Assembly: GCA_017541375.1 (NCBI GenBank)
Contig: JAFXZE010000005.1
Coordinates: 245,919-309,918, forward strand
From: Clostridia bacterium
GTDB taxonomy: Bacteria; Bacillota; Clostridia; Christensenellales; UBA1242
Direction: 5' to 3'
DNA: 64,000 nt
Shown: positions 42,896-51,480 of the stretch, one piece after another
Layout of the letters: each line of letters opens with the position of its first letter
Position numbering within the stretch: position 1 is the first letter of the stretch
Notes under the pieces: generated by a model
The model's input: only the letters and a program-made list of their open reading frames with translations
Databases searched by the model: none
Told to the model about the DNA's origin: nothing
Program-made: the position numbers and the translations under genes

Positions 42896-45283
42896 ATGGC
42901 GAATTATGATTTTAAAGCAATAGAGAACAAATGGAATTCGTATTGGGAAAAGCATAAGACTTTCGCTACTGATGTTTGGGATTTTAGTAAACCTAAGTAC
43001 TACAGTTTGTCAATGTTTCCTTACCCTAGTGGGGCTGGGTTGCATGTTGGACACCCTGTAGGTTATGTTGCGACTGATGCTGCTGCCCGATTTAAAAGAA
43101 TGTGCGGATTCAATGTTTTGTATCCTATGGGGTATGATGCTTTTGGATTACCAACTGAGCAATATGCGATAAAAACTGGTAATAATCCGTTAGATTTTAC
43201 CCAAATGAACATTGACAATTTTAGAAGACAACTCAAAATGATTGGTTTGTCAGTTGATTGGGATAGAGAAATTTCTACGTGTGACCCTCATTACTACAAG
43301 TGGACACAATGGATTTTTGAAAAACTTTACGAGGCTGGTTATGTAAAAAATCAGGATATGAGTGTAAACTGGTGTGAAGAACTGGGGACTGTGCTTGCAA
43401 ACGATGAGGTTATTGATGGAAAAAGTGAGCGTGGTGGATATCCTGTTGTGAAAAAATTTATGAAACAATGGGTTATCGACATACCTAGTTTTGCACAGAA
43501 ACTTTTGGACGGACTAGATGGACTTGATTGGCCGGAAAGTACGATTATTACTGAACAAAACTGGATTGGTCGTAGCGAGGGGGCGATAATAAAGTTTGAG
43601 GTGAAAGATAGTAAAGAGACTTTCGAAGTGTTTACTACTCGAGCTGATACTTTATTCGGTGCAACTTATTGTGCATTAGCTCCTGAACACCCGATTATAA
43701 ATAAAATTACTACAAAAACTCAAAAATCCGAAGTTGAGGCATATCAAAAACTTTGTGCAAGCAAAACTGATATCGAACGAACTGATACATCAAAAGAAAA
43801 GACGGGAGTGTTTACTGGAGCTTATGCTATAAATCCAGCTAATAAAAAGCTTTTGCCTATTTATATTGCGGATTATGTGTTGAGCACATACGGAAAAGGC
43901 GCTTTAATGGCAGTTCCTGCTCATGATGAACGTGATTACGCTTTTGCAAAAAAGTATAAATTGGACATTATAGAAGTGATAAAATCAAAACAAGGCGTAA
44001 GTAAACAGGCTTATACTGGCGATGGTGAGCATATAAATTCAGACTTTTTGAATGGGCTAAATAATGAACAAGCACAGAAAACTATGTTTGAGTGGCTAGA
44101 AAAGCAAAAATTAGGCGAAAAAACAGTAAATTATAGGTTGCGTGACTGGATTTTTGCGCGTCAACATTATTGGGGAGAGCCTGTTCCCGTAATCCATATG
44201 GAAGACGGAAGCATGAAATTGGTACCGGAGAAAGATTTGCCTGTTGTTTTACCTGCAATGAAAGATTATCAACCTAAAAATGGAAAATCACCACTAGAAA
44301 ATGCTACAGAATGGGTAAATGTAGAAATTGATGGAATGAAAGGAAAGCGCGAAACTAATACTATGCCATCTAGCGCGGGGTCATGTTGGTACTTCTTGCG
44401 TTATATCGACCCACACAATGACAAATGTTTTGCTGATAAAAAGTTGCTTGATCATTGGATGCCTGTAGATTTGTATGTCGGTGGAACAGAACACAATACA
44501 GGGCATGTTTTATATGCTAGGATGTGGAATCGTTTCTTGTATGACAAAGGGTATTTGTCTCATCCAGAGCCATTTAAAAGGTTTAGACATAATGGGCTGA
44601 TGATGGCTAGCGATGGCAGAAAAATGAGTAAGCGCTGGGGAAATGTAGTAAATCCAGATGATGTAGTAGCTCAACATGGCGCAGATGTTTTTCGACTTTA
44701 TGAGATGTTTATGGGGCCAATTAATGCGACACGATACTGGAATGACAAAGATATTGTGGGGCTAGAACGCTTTTTGGAGAAAATTTGGACAATTTATCAC
44801 AGTGAAAAACTGCAAAAAAGTGATGATAAGTCGTTAGAAAAAATCTATAATCAAACAGTGAAAAAGGTAACAGCTGATTATGAAGAACTATCTTATAATA
44901 CAGCTATTAGCACTATGATGATATTTATGAATAGCGTGCAAGAAGCAAAAGTTTTTCCTGAGGGATTTGCAAGAGGCTTTTTACAATTATTAAATCCACT
45001 TGCTCCATACATAACTGAGGAGTTGTGGAACACTGTATTTAATGAAAAAGAATCGATTGCGTATGTCTCGTGGCCGACTTTCGATGAGGAAAAATGTGCT
45101 GAAAATGAGATAAAATTACCTGTACAAGTAAATGGAAAACTAAAAGGCGTGGTAAATATAAAGTTGGATGCGACTCAAATCGAGGCTCTCGATGCGCTTA
45201 AAAATCAACTTCCGGTTTTAAGTGAGTTGGAAATCAAAAAAGTTATCTATGTTCCGAACAAAATATTAAATATTATTGTTTAG
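42896..45283 (+). CDS. leuS: Leucyl-tRNA synthetase
   Basis: A 795-residue class I synthetase charging tRNA-Leu. The HIGH-type motif is PYPSGAGLHVGHPVGY (~42-57). The CP1 editing domain (~220-400) contains TTRADTLFGATYCALAPEHP and the MAVPAHDERDYAFAKK motif needed to remove mischarged amino acids. The zinc/CP core contains TNTMPSSAGSCWYFLRYIDP. KMSKRWGNVVNPDDVV (~575) is the KMSKS loop. The C-terminus is complete (VQVNGKLKGVVNI). AAGGAG precedes ATG 42896. Alone on its transcript, with promoter and terminator. Confidence 0.98.
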   Translation: MANYDFKAIENKWNSYWEKHKTFATDVWDFSKPKYYSLSMFPYPSGAGLHVGHPVGYVATDAAARFKRMCGFNVLYPMGYDAFGLPTEQYAIKTGNNPLDFTQMNIDNFRRQLKMIGLSVDWDREISTCDPHYYKWTQWIFEKLYEAGYVKNQDMSVNWCEELGTVLANDEVIDGKSERGGYPVVKKFMKQWVIDIPSFAQKLLDGLDGLDWPESTIITEQNWIGRSEGAIIKFEVKDSKETFEVFTTRADTLFGATYCALAPEHPIINKITTKTQKSEVEAYQKLCASKTDIERTDTSKEKTGVFTGAYAINPANKKLLPIYIADYVLSTYGKGALMAVPAHDERDYAFAKKYKLDIIEVIKSKQGVSKQAYTGDGEHINSDFLNGLNNEQAQKTMFEWLEKQKLGEKTVNYRLRDWIFARQHYWGEPVPVIHMEDGSMKLVPEKDLPVVLPAMKDYQPKNGKSPLENATEWVNVEIDGMKGKRETNTMPSSAGSCWYFLRYIDPHNDKCFADKKLLDHWMPVDLYVGGTEHNTGHVLYARMWNRFLYDKGYLSHPEPFKRFRHNGLMMASDGRKMSKRWGNVVNPDDVVAQHGADVFRLYEMFMGPINATRYWNDKDIVGLERFLEKIWTIYHSEKLQKSDDKSLEKIYNQTVKKVTADYEELSYNTAISTMMIFMNSVQEAKVFPEGFARGFLQLLNPLAPYITEELWNTVFNEKESIAYVSWPTFDEEKCAENEIKLPVQVNGKLKGVVNIKLDATQIEALDALKNQLPVLSELEIKKVIYVPNKILNIIV

Positions 45284-45317
45284 TCAGGCACACCCATTGT
45301 GCGATTAAAATAACAAA

Positions 45318-45347
45318 AAATACCAAACAAAAGTTTGGTATTTTTTT
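45318..45347 (+). terminator. leuS terminator
   Basis: ATACCAAAC/GTTTGGTAT with a four-base loop and TTTTTTT. Confidence 0.9.
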
Positions 45348-45485
45348 ATACAAAAATTATGAGAAAAAAGTGATGTGGAAAAGTGGAAAACTAAGTAAAA
45401 GAAAAATTCTTGTATTACAAAAAATTGCGACATACTGTCAAATTTTTGTTACTATATACAAAAATTTTATATATATAGTGTGGAT

Positions 45486-45502
45486 TTATCCACATATCCA
45501 CA
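45486..45502 (+). promoter_or_regulatory. Pair of DnaA-like boxes
   Basis: TTATCCACA (45486-45494) followed by ATATCCACA (45494-45502), directly at the stop of the Sel1-repeat gene. Possibly a minor DnaA site. Confidence 0.5.
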
Positions 45503-46294
45503 TTATATCTTTTTAATGGTTTCTTTCATGGCTTCTACTGCTGGTTCAAAGCCTAAATCTACACAGCGCTGAAGATATTTTTCTGCAAGTGGTAGGTTTT
45601 GAGCAATGCTTTCACCTTTAGCAAGAGCAACTGCATAATATAGCATTGCTCTGACTTCATTTTGGTCTGCAGCCTTTTTTATGAGGTCATATGCTTCATC
45701 ACGCTCAAATTGATTTGTTGCTTTATTGAAAAGAATCGCACCTTGTTCAAATTGAGCAAATTTACAGCCATTATTTACTGACCACATGAGTTTTTCAAGA
45801 GCTTTATCTTTATTAAATGTGATAAAATGTTGATTTGGCATAAGTTGGATTGCACCAACAAAATATACCGCGCACGGAATTTTTTCATGAGCGAGCTTGT
45901 CAAAAATTTTGTATGCGCGTTCCACATCGATGGAAGTGCCTATTCCCATAAGTAAACAATATGCAAAACGAAGTTGGGCTGTTTTGTTGGCTGATGATGC
46001 TGCCATTTGGAGTAATTTGAATCCATCAGACAATTCTTTTTTGCGAAATTTTTCAGCAGATAAATATACTAAAGCGTTATCTGTTTTTGTCTTTTTCCAA
46101 ATCTCAATAGCCTTCTTTTTGTCGGCTGTAACACCTTCTCCCAAATACATCAATGCAGCTAAATCGGCTTGTTCTGTAGGGGGTAATGAAGCAAAATTTT
46201 CAAGTTTTTCTTTGGTGATTTTTGTTTTTGGTACAGGTATTGATCGCATTTCACAGCGGAACGCCTGAATGTTAATTTCATTAATATCTTCCAT
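45503..46294 (-). CDS. Sel1-like repeat protein
   Basis: A 263-residue cytoplasmic protein made of Sel1-like (SLR) helical repeats: ADLAALMYLGEGVTADKKKA, AQLRFAYCLLMGIGTSIDVE, AMLYYAVALAKGESIAQNLP and partial ones between. Such solenoids bind partner proteins. No signal peptide is present, unlike secreted Sel1 proteins. The ATG at 46294 has GAGGAG upstream; an in-frame ATG five codons earlier lies over that site. It ends the leftward cluster mnmG-rsmG-this gene, 33 bases after rsmG. Partner unknown. Confidence 0.85.
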   Translation of the reverse strand: MEDINEINIQAFRCEMRSIPVPKTKITKEKLENFASLPPTEQADLAALMYLGEGVTADKKKAIEIWKKTKTDNALVYLSAEKFRKKELSDGFKLLQMAASSANKTAQLRFAYCLLMGIGTSIDVERAYKIFDKLAHEKIPCAVYFVGAIQLMPNQHFITFNKDKALEKLMWSVNNGCKFAQFEQGAILFNKATNQFERDEAYDLIKKAADQNEVRAMLYYAVALAKGESIAQNLPLAEKYLQRCVDLGFEPAVEAMKETIKKI

Positions 46295-46327
46295 AATGAT
46301 TCTCCTCAAAAGATTTTTTATACAAAT

Positions 46328-47044
46328 TTATAATGGATTTTGTGTGATTTTATTTTTCGGGCGAGGATAAGCTAGCGGAGTGTGATTCACCTTTTTGAAA
46401 TAAAGAATTTTTCTATTTAGACTTTGTGTGTTTTTAGATATAATTATGTAATCTTCTATAATTGGTTTAGTTAAACCTAGAGTGAGTATTGCATGCTTAC
46501 TTTTTAAAAGTTCTTCATCTATATTTGCTGATTTTAATGCAATAAATTCACCATTTATTTTTACATAAGGAGCACATAATTCTGTCAGGATGTTTAATTC
46601 TGCAACTGCTCGAGCTGTCACATAATCAAAGCTTTCTCTAGGCCTAAACTGATGTAATTCTTGGGCGCGTGAATGTATTGCTTCAAAGTTTTCAAATCCC
46701 AATTTTTGAGCAATTTCTTGCAAAAAATTTACGCGTTTATTCAAACTATCCACTGCGACTATCTTAAGGTCTGGACGCATGATTTTAAGAGGTATTGCAG
46801 GAAAACCTGCGCCAGAACCTATGTCACAAACCAAACCATTTTTAGCAAAATGTGTGTAGTTTATAACACTGTCTACAAAATGCTTTTGAATCACCTCTTC
46901 AAAGTCTGTGATTGCTGTAAGATTAAATTTTTCATTTGTTTCGATTAGCAATTTATAGTATAACAAAAATTGATCAATTTGCAAATCATTTAGAGAAATT
47001 TTATTAAGATTAAAAATTTCTTTTAAAACTTCTGGTTGGTTCAT
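46328..47044 (-). CDS. rsmG: 16S rRNA (guanine-N7) methyltransferase RsmG
   Basis: A 238-residue SAM-dependent enzyme that methylates G527 of 16S rRNA. The SAM loop is VCDIGSGAGFPAIPLKIMRP. LKIVAVDSLNKRVNFLQEIA and FDYVTARAVAELNILTEL follow in the family order. The N-terminal KFNLTAITDFEEVIQKHFVDS is also diagnostic. It overlaps mnmG by four bases, the standard Firmicute gene pair near the origin. AAGGAGGAAAC precedes the ATG. Confidence 0.97.
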   Translation of the reverse strand: MNQPEVLKEIFNLNKISLNDLQIDQFLLYYKLLIETNEKFNLTAITDFEEVIQKHFVDSVINYTHFAKNGLVCDIGSGAGFPAIPLKIMRPDLKIVAVDSLNKRVNFLQEIAQKLGFENFEAIHSRAQELHQFRPRESFDYVTARAVAELNILTELCAPYVKINGEFIALKSANIDEELLKSKHAILTLGLTKPIIEDYIIISKNTQSLNRKILYFKKVNHTPLAYPRPKNKITQNPL

Positions 47045-48918
47045 GTTTCCTCCTTATTTTTTCGTAATTTTTTAAGATAAATTGTCAAAATACTGATGTC
47101 AGCGGGGGAAACTCCACTAATTCTACTAGCTTGAGCGAGAGTAGTAGGTTGAATTTTTGTTAATTTTTGCTGAGCTTCAATTCTTAATCCACGCAATGAT
47201 TTGAAGTCAAAGTCTTTTGGGATTGGAATTGACTCATTTTTAAGTTGCTCAGCAACTTGCTCTTCTTGGATTTTAATATACCCTTCATACTTTGCTAAAG
47301 TATTCAATTGGGACAGTATTGACGGAGTGAAATCATCAAACATGTGAAATTCTGAATTAAAATTGTAAATATCAATGCAGTGGCGTTTTAAGAGTGTGCG
47401 AATAGAAATCCCTGATTTTAGTTTAGGTTCACCAAGATTAGTTAAGAATTTTTGTAATTTTTCATTTGGTGGTAAAATAGTGTTTAAAATTTTTTCACCG
47501 CGCTGAATTTCTGATTGTTTTTGTAGATATTTTTTATATTGTTTTTTTGTTACAAGCCCTGCTTGATAGCCAATTTCAGTGAGCCTAGCATCGGCATTAT
47601 CTTGTCTAAGTAATAGTCTAAATTCTGCTCGTGATGTCATCATTCGATAAGGTTCATTAGTGCCTTTTGTCACCAGGTCATCAACCAACACCCCCAAATA
47701 TCCTTGATTGCGTTTTAATACAATTTGAGGTTTTTTTCTTATGGCAAGACTAGCATTTAGCCCAGCAAGCAGACCTTGGGCTCCTGCCTCTTCATAGCCA
47801 CTAGTGCCATTTACCTGTCCAGCAAAATAAAGACCTTTTATAAATTTACATTCTAGTGTGGGGGAGAGGGCTGTTGAATCTATGCAATCATATTCAATTG
47901 CGTAGGCATAACGCATCAGATGAGCATTTTCTAGTCCTGATATAGAGTGAATGAAGTCTTGTTGACTGCTGTATGGAAGACTACTAGACAAGCCTTGTAC
48001 ATACACTTCATTAGTGCTCATTGCCTCTGGTTCGAGGAAAAATTGATGACGCTCTTTGTCACTAAATCGCACAATTTTATCTTCTATTGATGGGCAATAT
48101 CTTGGACCCACCCCCTTGATTACACCTTGATAAAGTGGACTGTATTTTAAGTTGTTTTTTATGATTTCGTGAGTATTTAAATTGGTATATCCAATAAAGC
48201 AACTAGCCTTTGGTTTGGGTAGGCGAGTAGTAAGACAACTAAAAGGTGGAAGATTTTCTTGGCTGGGTTGAGGTTCGAGCTTGGTATAATCGATTGTTCT
48301 TTTATCAATACGCATGGGAGTTCCTGTTTTAAAACGCAAAATCTTTAAACCCAGTTTACGCAAACTATCACTAAGATGTGTGGCGTTTGTAAATCCATTT
48401 GGCCCACTTTCACGGATATAATTTCCTGTGAGTGTTCGACTGTTTAAATATACTCCTGTACACACTACTACAGCTTTTGACTCAAACTCTTCTCCCATAG
48501 CAGTTTTGATGCCAGAAATCACATTATCTTTAGTAAGAATTTCTGCCACTTCACTTTGGAGAATAGTAAGATTTGGTTGATTTTCTAGAGTAGATTTCAT
48601 CACTTCGTGATAGCGCACTTTATCTACTTGTACTCGTAGAGAATGTACTGCTGGTCCTTTGGATTCGTTGAGCATGTGGCGATGAAGAGTAGTTTTATCA
48701 GCAACTCGGCCCATTTCTCCACCAAGGGCATCTATTTCAAATACAAGATGACCTTTTGCTGTGCCTCCAATGCTAGGATTGCAGGGTAAAAAACCAATTC
48801 CGTCAAGGTTGAGTGTACAAATCAGAGTAGATAGCCCAGTGCGAGCAACTGCAAGGGCGGCTTCACATCCTGCGTGTCCAGCTCCAATGACTATGACATC
48901 GTACTTTTTAGTCTTCAT
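47041..48918 (-). CDS. mnmG: tRNA wobble-uridine modification enzyme MnmG (GidA)
   Basis: A 625-residue FAD protein that, with MnmE, installs carboxymethylaminomethyl on U34 of certain tRNAs. The N-terminal FAD fold is YDVIVIGAGHAGCEAAL. LPCNPSIGGTAKGHLVFEID, TGTPMRIDKRTIDY and EEAGAQGLLAGLNASL are family signatures, and the C-terminal tRNA-binding helical domain ends in TTLAQASRISGVSPADISIL. Length is normal. The partner mnmE is in the window at 58732 but in another operon. A likely substrate, tRNA-Glu(TTC), is encoded at 49168. Confidence 0.97.
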   Translation of the reverse strand: MKTKKYDVIVIGAGHAGCEAALAVARTGLSTLICTLNLDGIGFLPCNPSIGGTAKGHLVFEIDALGGEMGRVADKTTLHRHMLNESKGPAVHSLRVQVDKVRYHEVMKSTLENQPNLTILQSEVAEILTKDNVISGIKTAMGEEFESKAVVVCTGVYLNSRTLTGNYIRESGPNGFTNATHLSDSLRKLGLKILRFKTGTPMRIDKRTIDYTKLEPQPSQENLPPFSCLTTRLPKPKASCFIGYTNLNTHEIIKNNLKYSPLYQGVIKGVGPRYCPSIEDKIVRFSDKERHQFFLEPEAMSTNEVYVQGLSSSLPYSSQQDFIHSISGLENAHLMRYAYAIEYDCIDSTALSPTLECKFIKGLYFAGQVNGTSGYEEAGAQGLLAGLNASLAIRKKPQIVLKRNQGYLGVLVDDLVTKGTNEPYRMMTSRAEFRLLLRQDNADARLTEIGYQAGLVTKKQYKKYLQKQSEIQRGEKILNTILPPNEKLQKFLTNLGEPKLKSGISIRTLLKRHCIDIYNFNSEFHMFDDFTPSILSQLNTLAKYEGYIKIQEEQVAEQLKNESIPIPKDFDFKSLRGLRIEAQQKLTKIQPTTLAQASRISGVSPADISILTIYLKKLRKNKEET

Positions 48919-49015
48919 TCTATTAACCTCATAATTATATCAATTAATTATAGCATAATAAAATGTAAAAGTATATAGTAAAGTAAAATTTTTTAAAAAT
49001 ATTTTTCACAAATTA

Positions 49016-49044
49016 TTGACAATAGGTATAAAATTTGATAAAAT
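49016..49044 (+). promoter_or_regulatory. Promoter of the tRNA cluster
   Basis: TTGACA, 17 bp, TAAAAT, ending 28 bases before tRNA-Met. Confidence 0.85.
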
Positions 49045-49072
49045 AAATCAAACAATTGGTCGAGTTATTTTT

Positions 49073-49149
49073 GGCGGCGTAGCTTAGTTGGTTATAGCGG
49101 TCGGTTCATACCCGACAGGTCAGTGGTTCGAATCCACTCGTCGCTACCA
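49073..49149 (+). tRNA. tRNA-Met (anticodon CAT, elongator type)
   Basis: Acceptor GGCGGCG/CGTCGCT (with G-T pairs), anticodon arm GTCGG-TTCATAC-CCGAC, T-arm GTGGTTCGAATCCAC, encoded CCA. It lacks the three G-C pairs of initiator tRNA. A lysidine-type tRNA-Ile(CAT) cannot be fully excluded. Confidence 0.9.
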
Positions 49150-49167
49150 TTTTCGATCAGTTGATAT

Positions 49168-49242
49168 GGCTCCGTCGTCTAGTGGTTAGGACACTACCCT
49201 TTCACGGTAGTAATGCGGGTTCGAATCCCGCCGGAGTCACCA
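49168..49242 (+). tRNA. tRNA-Glu (anticodon TTC)
   Basis: Acceptor GGCTCCG/CGGAGTC, anticodon arm CTACC-CTTTCAC-GGTAG, T-arm GCGGGTTCGAATCCCGC, encoded CCA. It belongs to the same transcript as tRNA-Met. Confidence 0.95.
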
Positions 49243-49248
49243 CATAAT

Positions 49249-49329
49249 TTGCTCGTCGTCTAAAGGTTTTAGGACACTGCTGATTATTTTCTAGCAGAAA
49301 ATGCGGGTTCAAGTCCCGCCGGGCTTTCA
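49249..49329 (+). pseudogene. tRNA-Glu-like sequence with enlarged anticodon loop
   Basis: It follows tRNA-Glu by six bases and resembles it closely in D-arm (GTCT...AGGAC) and T-arm (GCGGG-TTCAAGT-CCCGC). However, the acceptor keeps only five pairs (two T-T mismatches at the end), and the anticodon stem CTGCT/AGCAG encloses 11 bases instead of 7. The 3' end reads TCA instead of ACCA. Either a decayed tRNA-Glu duplicate or a tRNA-like RNA with another role. Confidence 0.7.
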
Positions 49330-49331
49330 TT

Positions 49332-49356
49332 AGCACTGCTTTTGCAGTGCTTTTTC
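49332..49356 (+). terminator. Terminator of the tRNA cluster
   Basis: AGCACTGC/GCAGTGCT with loop TTTT and a following T-run. Confidence 0.9.
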
Positions 49357-49365
49357 TTCGTTTAA

Positions 49366-49394
49366 TTGACAAAATTATTTAAAAACATTATTAT
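49366..49394 (+). promoter_or_regulatory. Promoter of the dehydrogenase
   Basis: TTGACA, 17 bp, TATTAT; AGGAGG lies just before the ATG at 49414. Confidence 0.85.
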
Positions 49395-49413
49395 ATATAA
49401 TATAGGAGGCAAA

Positions 49414-50331
49414 ATGGCATTAAAAAACAACATAAAAAAATATATTGAAAAGAAGTGTGATATCGATTATAGTGGAAAAACTGTTCTGATTACTGGGGCT
49501 AATAGTGGTGTGGGGTTTGCGGAGTGTGAAGAGTTTTTGTTTGTGGGAGCTAATATTATTATGGCTTGTCGAAACACTGAAAAAGCAGAAGAAGCGAAAA
49601 AGAAGTTGTTAGCCGAATTTCCAGATAGAAAAATATCCATATTAAAGTTAGATTTGGCAAGTTTTAGCTCTATTGAAGAGTTTGTTGCTGAGGTCAAAAA
49701 GCAAAAACTAGACATTGATTGCTTTATAAATAATGCAGGTGTATTTCGTCAACCAAATAAAACAACAGCAGAAGGATTTGAGCTCGTTATGGGGACAAAT
49801 TACATTGGTACATATTATCTAACCCAACAAATTTTACCATATCTTGAGAAGTTAGCTCACAAAGTTTATCTTATTAATACCGTTTCGTTTGTCTATAAAT
49901 ATTGTAAACTCGACTACGACAACTTTTTTGGTGAAAAAAAGTATGGCAACTTCAAAATATATGCTTGCTCAAAACTCGCACTTGCAAAATTTACGCAGTA
50001 TCTAGCCAAAAAAGAGGGGGATAGTAACATAAAAGTGTATGGTATCCACCCAGGAATAAGCATGACGCCGATAGCGACTAAAGCATACAAAAGACTAGGG
50101 AAAGTAGGATATTGGTTCCGCTTCATGTTTAATTCCACTCAAAAATCTGCCCTGGCGTCATTATATGTTGTGAGCCACGATTTGCCAATTGGAGCTATTG
50201 TGGGACCAACACATTTTGGTGGAGTAAGAGGATACCCTAAAATCAATAAAATTCACAAAAAAGCGACTATTGATACAGACAAACTTATTAAATTTACCGA
50301 AAGCGAAATATCAAAAACCAAAAAGAAATAA
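49414..50331 (+). CDS. Short-chain dehydrogenase (retinol dehydrogenase-like)
   Basis: A 305-residue NAD(P)-dependent SDR. The coenzyme loop is VLITGANSGVGFAECE (~24-39), NNAG occurs as INNAGVFRQP, and the catalytic Tyr-Lys is YACSKLALAKF near residue 182. The fold is complete, with a longer C-terminal tail as in retinol dehydrogenase/WWOX-like bacterial SDRs. The N-terminus is strongly basic. The substrate is unknown. A second SDR domain occurs at 32098 fused to AT-hooks; the two are only distantly similar. The start ATG 49414 is fixed by the AGGAGG and by the promoter lying over an earlier in-frame ATG. Confidence 0.9.
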   Translation: MALKNNIKKYIEKKCDIDYSGKTVLITGANSGVGFAECEEFLFVGANIIMACRNTEKAEEAKKKLLAEFPDRKISILKLDLASFSSIEEFVAEVKKQKLDIDCFINNAGVFRQPNKTTAEGFELVMGTNYIGTYYLTQQILPYLEKLAHKVYLINTVSFVYKYCKLDYDNFFGEKKYGNFKIYACSKLALAKFTQYLAKKEGDSNIKVYGIHPGISMTPIATKAYKRLGKVGYWFRFMFNSTQKSALASLYVVSHDLPIGAIVGPTHFGGVRGYPKINKIHKKATIDTDKLIKFTESEISKTKKK

Positions 50332-50342
50332 ATCACATAGCA

Positions 50343-50371
50343 AAAAAATCACAGAAATCTGTGATTTTTTA
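50343..50371 (+). terminator. Terminator of the dehydrogenase gene
   Basis: AAAAATCACAG/CTGTGATTTTT with loop AAAT. Confidence 0.9.
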
Positions 50372-50421
50372 TCATTGATATAATATATGTGACAAAATTG
50401 TGATCGGTTGCATATGTATGA

Positions 50422-50442
50422 ATAGGTGAAATTATCACCTAT
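50422..50442. promoter_or_regulatory. Perfect inverted repeat before the beta-rich protein genes
   Basis: ATAGGTGA, five bases, TCACCTAT, ending just before AAGGAGG. It could be an operator or a leader hairpin controlling ribosome access. Confidence 0.6.
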
Positions 50443-50456
50443 TTTAAGGAGGAATT

Positions 50457-51002
50457 ATGGCAAACTATGATGTAACCATCACGAATGGGAGCGGTTCGGC
50501 TAGAATGAAAGCGGGCACATATAATGTGACAGCAACTGCTCAGGGTTATAGTGCAACAAGTCTAGATCCTAAGACTTTTACTGCGACCGCTAGTGATGGA
50601 AGTCAGACTTTTACATTGTTAGCGGAAGGTACGCTAGAGCTGATATTTAATGAAACTGGTGCTAGTGGAGGCACACCAATTACTAGTGGAAGTGTGGTGA
50701 TGACTGATAGCACAGGGTCAATAGAATATGGTAGCGCGGTGAATATAAATTCAACAGGTGTGGCAACATTTGCTAATGTGCCATTTGGCACAAGTGAAAG
50801 CCCAATCACGCTTTATTTTAAGCAGCTTAGCACTGATGATAGTCATGAAATTGAATCAAACATTATTAGCGTGGAGCTTTCATCAGCTACTGAAACTCAA
50901 TATGTAATCAATGTATTATTAGGTGAGCAAACCTTTACTCTTAGTGATAGCACATACTCAGGTCTCCCTATAAATGGCACCCTAAACTTTAATAATGAAT
51001 AG
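50457..51002 (+). CDS. Beta-sandwich protein with CnaB-like segments, no signal peptide
   Basis: A 181-residue Thr/Ser/Gly-rich protein. Two stretches look like CnaB/carboxypeptidase-regulatory or Ig-like strands: MKAGTYNVTATAQGYSATS with SQTFTLLAEGTLEL, and SGSVVMTDSTGSIEYGSAV with GVATFANVPFG. Such folds are usually extracellular, but there is no signal peptide or membrane segment. It may be carried by another export route, or be a virion or spore-surface protein. It precedes a small Cys-rich protein by eight bases (same operon). AAGGAGGAATT precedes the ATG. Function not assigned. Confidence 0.75.
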   Translation: MANYDVTITNGSGSARMKAGTYNVTATAQGYSATSLDPKTFTATASDGSQTFTLLAEGTLELIFNETGASGGTPITSGSVVMTDSTGSIEYGSAVNINSTGVATFANVPFGTSESPITLYFKQLSTDDSHEIESNIISVELSSATETQYVINVLLGEQTFTLSDSTYSGLPINGTLNFNNE

Positions 51003-51010
51003 GAGGGGAT

Positions 51011-51370
51011 GTGGAACTAATCATAAATTGTGCAAATAATCTAGTGTATAATCCCACAATTCAATATTATGTAACCGTGCAAAACAAATGTGGACAAGTT
51101 TTGTTTGCAACTTATACAACGAGTGAAACTGTACGAATTTGTTGTTGTGAGCGGAGCGTGGTAGTTTGTGTGAGATTATATCAAAACGGCAATATTATTC
51201 AGACTAAGAGTCGATATGTAAATTGTGCTCGTGAAAACCAAATTTCGATGAATTTTGATTTTTTAGCACGAGGTGTACAGAAAGAAGAAAGTTTGCAACA
51301 GTTTTTGGTTTTGGATAAAACTTATAATTTCCCGATACAAAGAGCATCACTCCTATTTTTAACCCTCTAA
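51011..51370 (+). CDS. Small cysteine-rich protein
   Basis: A 119-residue protein with seven cysteines, three of them consecutive (RICCCERSVVVCVRLY), in a beta-rich context. GTG is the only usable start; the ATG two bases earlier is out of frame. TAGGAGGGG overlaps the end of the preceding gene, so the pair is translationally coupled. There is no signal peptide. The hairpin terminator includes the stop codon. Possibly a structural or metal-binding partner of the beta-sandwich protein; unknown. Confidence 0.7.
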   Translation: MELIINCANNLVYNPTIQYYVTVQNKCGQVLFATYTTSETVRICCCERSVVVCVRLYQNGNIIQTKSRYVNCARENQISMNFDFLARGVQKEESLQQFLVLDKTYNFPIQRASLLFLTL

Positions 51371-51387
51371 TGTAGAGGGTTTTTTAC
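51360..51387 (+). terminator. Terminator overlapping the stop codon
   Basis: AACCCTCTA/TAGAGGGTT with a three-base loop and TTTT. Confidence 0.9.
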
Positions 51388-51421
51388 TTTTAAAAATTTT
51401 TTGTTTTGTGGCGAATTTTGA

Positions 51422-51450
51422 TTGCGAAAATTTTCGAAATTTAATATAAT
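51422..51450 (+). promoter_or_regulatory. Promoter of the dikinase-like gene
   Basis: TTGCGA, 17 bp, TATAAT; the ATG at 51481 follows GGAGAG. Confidence 0.75.
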
Positions 51451-51480
51451 TAGAAAAAGACAAAAATTGGAGAGTGGAAA

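Noticed and set aside
50457..51370. Prophage remnant.
   Set aside because: No integrase, terminase, portal or other phage gene is nearby; two beta-rich or Cys-rich proteins alone are not enough.
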